DNA from: a bacterium
GTDB lineage: Bacteria > UBP15 > UBA6099
Direction: 5' to 3'
Assembly (NCBI GenBank): GCA_029564595.1
Contig: JAKQPS010000096.1
Span: 1 to 19,877 of the forward strand
DNA length: 19,877 nucleotides
The position numbers and the translations under genes were made by a program. The notes beneath the pieces were generated by a model. The model made no database searches, was not told where the DNA came from, and saw only the letters and a program-made list of their open reading frames with translations. Positions 14,525 to 19,877 of the stretch are shown in pieces (positions within the stretch are counted from its first letter, which is position 1; the number at the start of each line of letters is the position of its first letter).

Positions 14525-15688
14525 ATGAGAATCAACCGAGTCGAAGTCGTCACTGTGTCCGCGTCCCATGCGACGGTGTTCTGGCGCGCGAACGCCCCGG
14601 CGGACATCGCAGCGTCCTGCCGCGCGGCCTCCGGCGGCGGCTCCGCCGGCTCAGCAGTCGATTCGGTCAACGGGCGGCATTTCCGCGCCGTATTCTCAGG
14701 TCTGGAATCCGACACGGCTTACAAATTTCAACTCTCGCTCAACGACAGAATTCTACACTCAGGCGAATTCAAAACTCTGCGCCCCGCTCCCGGAGATTTC
14801 GTTTTCCGCTTCGCCACCGTCAACGACATCCACATCGGAGAGAAAATCTACGGCCTCATTTTTCTGCCCGGTCTCAATCTGTTCCCTGTTACGCCCGGAC
14901 TGAAACTGGACATCGACGGCGAGCCTTTCTGGAAATACACGAACGAGACTGCGATTAATGAACTGAATAAGCTCGATCTGGATTTCGTAATTGTCAAAGG
15001 CGACGTCGTCACCGACCACACCGAGGCGAACATCAGAACCGCAAAAGAAATGCTAGACACGCTCAGGCATCCATACCGCGTTCTCCGGGGAAACCACGAC
15101 CGCGCCGCCAGCCCGAAAACCGACTTTTTTATCAAGGCCTTTCCCGCCGCCACCGAGATTCAGTCTTTCGAACACAAGGGACGCGGTTTCATCCTTATTG
15201 ACGACATACATCCCGACACGGGCAACACACGCTTCTCGCCCCGAACGATAGACTTGTTCAAAAGCGAGATGATGAAGATGCGCGACATTCCGGCATTCGT
15301 TTTCGCGCACAACCCGCCGCTGCGGAAGTTCGAGCGCGCGCCCGACAACAGGATATCCGACTTCCTCGACATCATCGACGAGCATCCGGCTGTGGCAGGC
15401 GTCTTCTGCGGCCACACGCACGGCAACAAAGTCGCGATTCGAAAAAGCCGAGGCAAACAGGTTCCTTTCGTCGAGACGGCGGCCCCGATGGACTATCCCG
15501 GCGGCTTCAACATCTACGACGTCCACACCGACGGATACGTCCAGACATGCGTCCGGCCATTCTGCGCAAAAAGCGCCCGATGGTATGAAATGTGCGAGAA
15601 AGCCTATTACGGCCTCGCCGCATCAGGCTTGTTCGGCGACATCTCCGACAGAAATTTCGTCCGCTCCGTTCCCATTACTATACGCTAA
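14525..15688 (+). CDS. Calcineurin-like metallophosphoesterase with N-terminal Ig/FN3-like domain
   Basis: A 387-residue protein. Residues 1 to about 85 form a beta-sandwich resembling the N-terminal domain of purple-acid-phosphatase-like enzymes (VSASHATVFWRA, FSGLESDTAYKFQLSLND). Residues 94 to about 345 are the metallophosphoesterase domain with all motifs: NDIHIG (D101, H103), KGDVVTDH (D160), GNHDR (N190, H191), AHNPP (H262) and GHTHG (H297, H299). The family hydrolyses phosphomonoesters or diesters with a two-metal centre; substrate unknown. There is no signal peptide, so it should be cytoplasmic, unusual for the FN3-plus-phosphatase arrangement, which is often secreted. The reading frame extends upstream to 14258 but that part overlaps the ATPase gene; ATG 14525 begins the domain and sits 7 nt after TATAAT. 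It is divergent from the sugar operon, with no sign of a functional link. Confidence 0.88.
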   Translation: MRINRVEVVTVSASHATVFWRANAPADIAASCRAASGGGSAGSAVDSVNGRHFRAVFSGLESDTAYKFQLSLNDRILHSGEFKTLRPAPGDFVFRFATVNDIHIGEKIYGLIFLPGLNLFPVTPGLKLDIDGEPFWKYTNETAINELNKLDLDFVIVKGDVVTDHTEANIRTAKEMLDTLRHPYRVLRGNHDRAASPKTDFFIKAFPAATEIQSFEHKGRGFILIDDIHPDTGNTRFSPRTIDLFKSEMMKMRDIPAFVFAHNPPLRKFERAPDNRISDFLDIIDEHPAVAGVFCGHTHGNKVAIRKSRGKQVPFVETAAPMDYPGGFNIYDVHTDGYVQTCVRPFCAKSARWYEMCEKAYYGLAASGLFGDISDRNFVRSVPITIR

Positions 15689-15875
15689 AAGCAATCATTA
15701 TCTCATTTCAATTGTTATGAATCTCGGTCGAGAGTTGCGGCCTGCGAGAGGGCGGTCGGAATTTGAGGGAAAAGATGTACTTGCAATATTGGCTGTATTT
15801 ATGTATAGTTGTTGTGTGATTTGAGCAAGACAAAACCTTGGAGAGACAGATTCAAACGAAAGAAGGGGCGGAGCG

Positions 15876-15905
15876 TTTACGTGCTTAGTTTATTCGTGAT
15901 ATGAT
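15876..15905 (+). promoter_or_regulatory. Likely promoter of the repeat-protein gene
   Basis: TTTACG (15876-15881) and TATGAT (15900-15905) are separated by 18 nt, matching the sigma-70 consensus at 4 of 6 and 5 of 6 positions. The start codon is at 15944. The rest of the intergenic stretch 15689-15875 shows no gene or obvious structure. Confidence 0.45.
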
Positions 15906-15943
15906 TGCGGCATAGCGATAAAAGTTTCAAGGGAGATATTGCC

Positions 15944-17002
15944 ATGACTAACGATGAACGCTTTGAACGGCTTGAACAGGAAGTAGCGCGACAAGGCAAG
16001 GAATTGGCGCGACAGAAGCGTCTTGTACGATGGTTGCCGGGAGCAACGTTGCTAGTATGCCTGTTGGCGTTTGGATTGTTTGAGGGCGCGCAAAGGCTGA
16101 CGGCGGTCGATGAATTTCACGGAGAGATAAAAGCGACGGCGTTTACTCTGGTGAATGAGGAGGGTGAAACACGCGCTCAGCTTGCTATTGATGAATATGG
16201 GCCATGGCTAAGGATGTTTGATAGAGACGGCGAAGTAAGAGCGCTGTTTTACGTTGAAGATGATGGGCCAGCCCTTGCTATGTACGACAGCAATGGAGAA
16301 CCTCGCGCGGTGCTTTGGGTTGACGACGATGATGAACCAAAACTTGGGATGTACGACAGCAATGGTAAATCGCGCACAATACTTTCTGTTAACAACAATA
16401 GTGGGCCATACCTTTCAATGTCCGACAGCAATGATATAACGCGCGCGGCGATTGTTGTGAATGATGACAAGCCGGGACTTGCGATATTCGACGGCAATGG
16501 AAAACAACGTGCTGGGCTTGTTGTTAAAGATGATGCCCCAACCCTCTGGATGAGCGACAGCAATAGTGAAATACGCACAAGTCTTTCTGTTTTCGATAGT
16601 GGACCAAACCTATGGATGAACGATAGCAATGGCATAAGGCGAATAGAACTTGCTGCTTCCAACGAAGAATCAATTTACGATTTTAAGTCTGGCAATATAT
16701 CTGGAAAGACTGATGGCGTGTCAGGGCTTCAATTGAACGATAGCAAAGGAGAACCACGATTTTCTTTATTCATGGGTTTTGTTCCAACACTCACTATGTA
16801 TGATAGCTTCGGAGAAAGACGCGTTATGCTTTATGCAGACGATGAGTGGCAGAATTTTTGGATGTTCGACAAAAACGGAAATAAACGCGCAAGTATAGGA
16901 GCAGCAGAATCTATAATATCCGGTTATATAAAACGATATAGTCCAGATTCAGCCATTATGCTTTTTGATGAGGACGAAAAAGTAACATGGCAAGCTCCAT
17001 GA
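15944..17002 (+). CDS. Membrane-anchored protein with ten ~22-residue repeats, function unknown
   Basis: A 352-residue protein. Residues 1-27 are highly charged and predicted coiled coil (NDERFERLEQEVARQ), 29-47 form one membrane segment (LPGATLLVCLLAFGLF), and residues 77-314 are tandem repeats of about 22-24 residues with consensus R-A-x-L-x-V-x-D-D-x-x-P-x-L-x-M-x-D-S-N-G-x-x. A short tail ends in VTWQAP. The regular hydrophobic alternation suggests stacked beta hairpins (a solenoid or propeller-like stack) displayed outside the cytoplasm; this is inference. Similar DSNG-type repeat proteins exist in other bacteria as far as I recall, without a known role. I start at 15944, not 15905: GGGAG lies 8 nt upstream (15931-15935), and the decayed copy at 17733 begins at the equivalent codon. 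Confidence 0.85.
   Translation: MTNDERFERLEQEVARQGKELARQKRLVRWLPGATLLVCLLAFGLFEGAQRLTAVDEFHGEIKATAFTLVNEEGETRAQLAIDEYGPWLRMFDRDGEVRALFYVEDDGPALAMYDSNGEPRAVLWVDDDDEPKLGMYDSNGKSRTILSVNNNSGPYLSMSDSNDITRAAIVVNDDKPGLAIFDGNGKQRAGLVVKDDAPTLWMSDSNSEIRTSLSVFDSGPNLWMNDSNGIRRIELAASNEESIYDFKSGNISGKTDGVSGLQLNDSKGEPRFSLFMGFVPTLTMYDSFGERRVMLYADDEWQNFWMFDKNGNKRASIGAAESIISGYIKRYSPDSAIMLFDEDEKVTWQAP
16172..16885 (+). repeat. Coding tandem repeat, about ten units of 63-72 bp
   Basis: Each unit starts with an Arg codon and ends near GAC-AGC-AAT-GGN (Asp-Ser-Asn-Gly). Units 2-7 are well conserved, for example the recurring words RAVLWVDDD and MYDSNG. Unit 8 is enlarged and degenerate (the segment around 16650-16750), units 9 and 10 are again recognisable. 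Protein-level similarity clearly exceeds DNA-level identity, so the array is old rather than a recent expansion. Confidence 0.85.
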
Positions 17003-17033
17003 TATTTGGTTCAGTTTTTTGCTTCATGCGGGA

Positions 17034-17067
17034 GTTTGCCATGTTTTTTTGTGGTAGAATGGCAAAC
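17034..17067. promoter_or_regulatory. Perfect 9-bp inverted repeat, possible operator
   Basis: GTTTGCCAT (17034-17042) and ATGGCAAAC (17059-17067) are exact inverted copies 16 nt apart, one and a half helical turns. The T-run (17044-17050) falls inside the spacer rather than after the stem, so this is not a usual terminator. It lies upstream of the zinc-ribbon gene, in 200 nt of otherwise featureless sequence (17003-17202). Confidence 0.45.
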
Positions 17068-17202
17068 AGATAATATTCGGTTGAATCAATGCGGGAATGG
17101 TGGAACAATGGGCATCGATAAATGTGAAATATGAGGAAGACCCTATTACAAATTGCTGCCTCAGCATAGATTCTGCGCGGACTTTGGGATAGGTAGATAT
17201 AA

Positions 17203-17730
17203 ATGGCGATGAAGAATAATAAGATAAGCTTAAATTGTAGGAATTGCGGTGTCGCCTTGTTGATTCCTAGCGTATCAAAAAACAAACGTATAAGATGCCC
17301 GAGATGCAAAATCATATTCAGAATATGTGACAAATGCAGAATGCAAATGCAGCTGGGTGATAGGTTCTGCGAAGCCTGTGGGAAAGAGAAACAGAGAAGC
17401 AATAAGACAGAATCAAGCGAGTTAATCAAGATCTGCCAAAACACATTGGGTAAAACTGAGCGTCCGAAGGGAGATGAGAAGATGATGAAACAGTTTCAGA
17501 GTCTGCCAAAAACAATCAGGATAGGTGTAATATCGGCAATAATCATCTTGCCTTTATTGTTCGGTTGGTTTGTGTGGCCAACACCGTGGAAAACATATCG
17601 TGTTGGTTCTAGCGGCAATTATGGAATAATGAAGCTTAACAGAATTACCGGTAGTGTATGTACGATTTTCCCAAGATCAGGTTATCAAAAAATGCATGGG
17701 GATTGTTGGACGACAAAAGATAGGAGGTAA
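17203..17730 (+). CDS. Zinc-ribbon membrane protein, function unknown
   Basis: A 175-residue protein. The N-terminus carries four CxxC pairs (C12/C15, C32/C35, C42/C45, C56/C59) in the pattern of two zinc ribbons (NCRNCG, RCPRC, CDKC, FCEACG), expected to bind two zinc ions in the cytoplasm. A charged linker (about 62-105) is followed by one membrane segment (about 106-125, GVISAIIILPLLFGWFVW). The C-terminal 45 residues would lie outside and contain YRVGSSG...LNRITGSV, resembling short domains that end in a TG-x-V turn. The start ATG 17203 has only a weak AGGTAG upstream. Its last codons overlap the AGGAGG ribosome-binding site of the decayed repeat-protein copy, so the two once formed an operon. 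Base composition is more AT-rich than the genes before 16 kb. No family is recognised. Confidence 0.75.
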   Translation: MAMKNNKISLNCRNCGVALLIPSVSKNKRIRCPRCKIIFRICDKCRMQMQLGDRFCEACGKEKQRSNKTESSELIKICQNTLGKTERPKGDEKMMKQFQSLPKTIRIGVISAIIILPLLFGWFVWPTPWKTYRVGSSGNYGIMKLNRITGSVCTIFPRSGYQKMHGDCWTTKDRR

Positions 17731-17732
17731 TT

Positions 17733-17921
17733 ATGTAACAAAGGATGAACGGCTTGAGCGATTAGAGACGGAGTTGAAGCACAAGCGACGAAAAAGGCGC
17801 TAAGGACAGGGGGCGACGTTGCTAGTGTGCATGTTGGTGTTCGGATTTTCGAGGGAACGCAGATGCTAACGGCAAGCGATGATTATCGTGGCGAGATACA
17901 AGCGACGGGGTTTACGCTAGG
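17733..17921 (+). pseudogene. Decayed, truncated second copy of the repeat-protein N-terminus
   Basis: The DNA and its broken translation match the first 70 or so residues of the protein at 15944. A first piece reads TKDERLERLETELK (against TNDERFERLEQEVA). A second reads ATLLVCMLVFGF (against ATLLVCLLAFGL), and a third EGTQMLTASDDYRGEIQATGF (against EGAQRLTAVDEFHGEIKATAF). The frame is broken right after the ATG (ATG-TAA), by a stop at the end of the coiled-coil part, and by a one-base loss after the membrane segment. No repeat units follow; similarity ends near 17921. The excellent ribosome-binding site (AGGAGG, 17722-17727) is still intact. Confidence 0.85.
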
Positions 17922-17957
17922 TTTCGTTCGCGAGATTATATCTGGAGGTGAGAACCT

Positions 17958-18116
17958 ATGAATTGTGAACAATGTAAACATTTTATTATATGCAGTATAA
18001 GAAAGCAGCGTGACAGGCTGATTAACACGGGAGCCGGTTCGCTGAATTCCCTAGAGCTTATCAAACACGCGGTTGCTGAATCGTGTAGTAGGTTTGAGGA
18101 AGGAGGAAATAAATAA
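17958..18116 (+). CDS. 52-residue Cys-rich small protein, possible metal binder
   Basis: ATG 17958 follows a near-perfect Shine-Dalgarno sequence (GGAGGTGA, 17944-17951) at a normal distance of about 6 nt, and the frame runs to TAA at 18114-18116. The product starts MNCEQCKHFIICSIR and ends with ESCSRFEEGGNK. The four cysteines at residues 3, 6, 12 and 43 form a C-x2-C-x5-C...C pattern that could hold zinc or an iron-sulfur cluster. It is soluble and has no signal peptide. It lies 36 nt after the decayed repeat-protein copy. I do not recognise a family. The following 181 nt (18117-18297) are AT-rich and contain nothing I can name. Confidence 0.6.
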   Translation: MNCEQCKHFIICSIRKQRDRLINTGAGSLNSLELIKHAVAESCSRFEEGGNK

Positions 18117-18297
18117 TATAAGTTTAATATCTAAACAATAACCATAAATTCCGCTGCTATGGATCGCTGTTGTTTTAGATTTCTGATCACAATGATACAA
18201 GGCATGCATTATTATGATTGCTCGCTTTATTGCTCTAGTATAAATACGAAATCTTTATGTTTCTGATTATTTGAAAGTATTATATTTCTTAGTCAAT

Positions 18298-19749
18298 TTA
18301 ATTATTCTTAATCCATGTAATGTCGTTGTATAAATCTAAAATGTCTATCTCTATATTTTCTTTCTTCTTGCCACTAAATATATCATAAATATTAATGTAA
18401 ACACTTTTATCATTGCTACCGCCATTAATAATATTATCATTTTTAGATATGGATATTGTGCTTAGATACTTTATTGATGGTATATTCCATATTAAATTTC
18501 CATATCTATCGATTCTCTTTAGATTATCACCTCCCATCATTATTATTATATCCCCATTATTTTCTATTAAACATGCTGACTCAAAGCCTTCTATTGGTGT
18601 TGATATATCTGTTTTAGTCTGCCCGTCTGCTTTAATAATATGTAGGTGATGGCTTCTTTTTTTGCGTATCGCATCTTTATTATTATCTTCAGTTGAAGAA
18701 TTCACTCTTATGTATGCTAAATAAATATTGTCATTTACAATAATCATTTTACGACAGTCATCATACACTATACTATTATTTCCTTTAGTACCTTTAATTT
18801 TCTTATTCCATTGGATGTCCCCGTCCTTGTTCAATCTAAATAAAGATATACTCTCTTTATCGTAAATATTCCCACACAACACTATCATATCTTCGCTTTG
18901 CAAAAAGCTTATTTCACAGCTTTGCGAAGCGTCTTCACCAAATCTCGTACTCCATAAAAAACTGCCATCGTTTTTGTACATATGTATTTCATTGTTGATA
19001 CTGACCATGAGCCTATTATCATTTATTGTGTATATATTTGCATCTTGCAAATAACTATATTCGCTTTTAACATAAATGTTATTTCTCCATAACTTGCGAA
19101 AATCTTCATACATAACAAGATAATAGTTGTTTTTAAAACCCGAATCGCTTTTGTTAGATTCGATGACATTGTAATTGGTTCTTTCTTCAATTGTTATAAA
19201 TCTGCCATTACCTAATGATTCAATCAGAATAACTCTATCCCTAAACCCACTATTATCAATTATTAATGATCCATCAATAGTACCATTATTATTTAGTTTG
19301 TATATGTTATTTAAGGAATGCATTATAATTGCGCCACCATCTTTTGTAAATATAAGCTCATTCGGTATAACTCCATATGATTTATAATCAGGCTTATATC
19401 GCCAGACAGTTTCGCCATTTGTATTTAACTTCACTATCGTATATGGATCGTTTTCAGGCGTGCTCTTTACTGCAAACAAATTATCATTTCTCATAAATAT
19501 ACCTATGGCATCTTCATCCCAAGAGTAAGTATCGAAAGGATAAAACCAATATACATGACCTTTTGAATCCGTTTTCAATGCCCAGTATATTTTTCTTTGT
19601 TGATTATATGTACTTCGGTATGGAGGTTCTGTGTAAACATCAATATTTCCAATGACGATGTATCTGTCATTATCTATTTCATATATGCTAGTTAAATTAG
19701 TATCATGCCTATCAACTTTAAATATGAATGCGAAATCACTACTGTCCGG
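18298..19749 (-). pseudogene. PQQ-like beta-propeller protein gene, 5' end missing
   Basis: The frame codes about 483 residues of a beta-propeller with repeated blades of the type L-N-x-x-G-x-x-x-W: KLNTNGETVWRY, KLNNNGTIDG, MYKNDGSFLWS, RLNKDGDIQWN, RIDRYGNLIWN. Such proteins are usually exported, though no signal is left to see. The first possible start (TTG at 19578) cuts through a clear blade, and coding sequence continues upstream (residues such as DNDRYIVIGNID and KIYWALKTDS) to 19749, where the frame ends at a TAA (19752-19750). No ATG, GTG or TTG occurs in that upstream part. The gene has therefore lost its beginning at about 19741-19749, where a transposon-like end starts. It is very AT-rich, unlike the genes before 16 kb. 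Confidence 0.75.
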
Positions 19750-19877
19750 TTAAGAAAATCGGAACAAAGAAATAGTAGCATAGAATAAGGAATAATTCAC
19801 AAAAATGGAATTTTTCGATTTCAGACGGAAAATTCATTATTCAGAGGATTCCCTCCTAAGATTAGGGAGGGAGGGAA
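19741..19877. mobile_element. Possible insertion-sequence end, continuing beyond the window
   Basis: The sequence ACTGTCCGGTTAAGAAAATC begins exactly where the propeller reading frame is broken. From memory this resembles terminal inverted repeats of some IS4-like elements, but I cannot verify a family. A frame starting at ATG 19805 (MEFFDFRRK) is open to the window edge and could be the start of a transposase. The bases ACT occur twice in a row at 19738-19743, which could be part of a target duplication. A near-perfect inverted repeat (CCCTCCTAA at 19851-19859, TTAGGGAGGG at 19862-19871) lies further in. Confidence 0.35.

Noticed and set aside
15717-15824. 35-codon frame MNLGRELRPARG... with a hydrophobic end
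   Set aside because: No ribosome-binding site and no recognisable domain; too short to support.
16172-16885. CRISPR-like array
   Set aside because: The repeats are in frame, protein-coding and divergent at DNA level, without constant repeats and unique spacers.
16986-17020. Terminator after the repeat-protein gene (CATGG/CCATG then T6)
   Set aside because: The 5-bp stem overlaps the stop codon and the T-run is 13 nt away, too far for a standard terminator.

Overview
The window looks like a chromosomal piece of a Gram-negative, probably fermentative, heterotrophic bacterium. Signal peptides, a lipoprotein substrate-binding protein, a large secreted glycosidase and an iron-type alcohol dehydrogenase support this. 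I cannot assign the phylum from sequence alone. Most genes up to about 16 kb are GC-rich with gcg/gga-rich codons. From about 17 kb onward the DNA is visibly AT-rich and looks like accessory DNA.

Layout. (1) 2-1681: 3' part of a secreted multi-domain protein, closed by a textbook terminator. (2) 1738-2220: no convincing ordinary gene, but many local hairpins, a strong ribosome-binding site in front of a 49-codon frame, and a second terminator. This is best read as an unidentified structured RNA or a tiny gene. (3) 2221-6275: endonuclease V, a 5'-nucleotidase-family exported enzyme overlapping it by 4 nt, then an iron-dependent alcohol dehydrogenase fused to an SCP2 sterol-carrier domain. (4) 14340-6360 (minus strand): a compact four-gene operon of sugar ABC ATPase, sugar-binding lipoprotein, permease and a 1459-residue exported GH38 alpha-mannosidase with a C-terminal LamG-like domain. 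Together these look like a module that trims mannosides outside the cytoplasm and imports a released sugar. (5) 14525-15688: a divergent cytoplasmic metallophosphoesterase with an Ig/FN3-like N-terminal domain, apparently leaderless.

(6) 15944 to the end is the accessory region. It holds a membrane-anchored protein with ten ~22-residue repeats, a four-CxxC zinc-ribbon membrane protein, a decayed second copy of the N-terminus of the repeat protein, a 52-residue Cys-rich protein, and (minus strand) a beta-propeller gene. The propeller reading frame stops abruptly at a sequence resembling the terminal repeat of an insertion sequence that would continue past the window edge.

The most noteworthy items are the unexplained structured region at 1811-2145, the alcohol dehydrogenase-SCP2 fusion, the repeat-protein family with its dead copy, and the interrupted propeller gene. 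I did not see a CRISPR array, tRNA, rRNA or a recognisable defence system.
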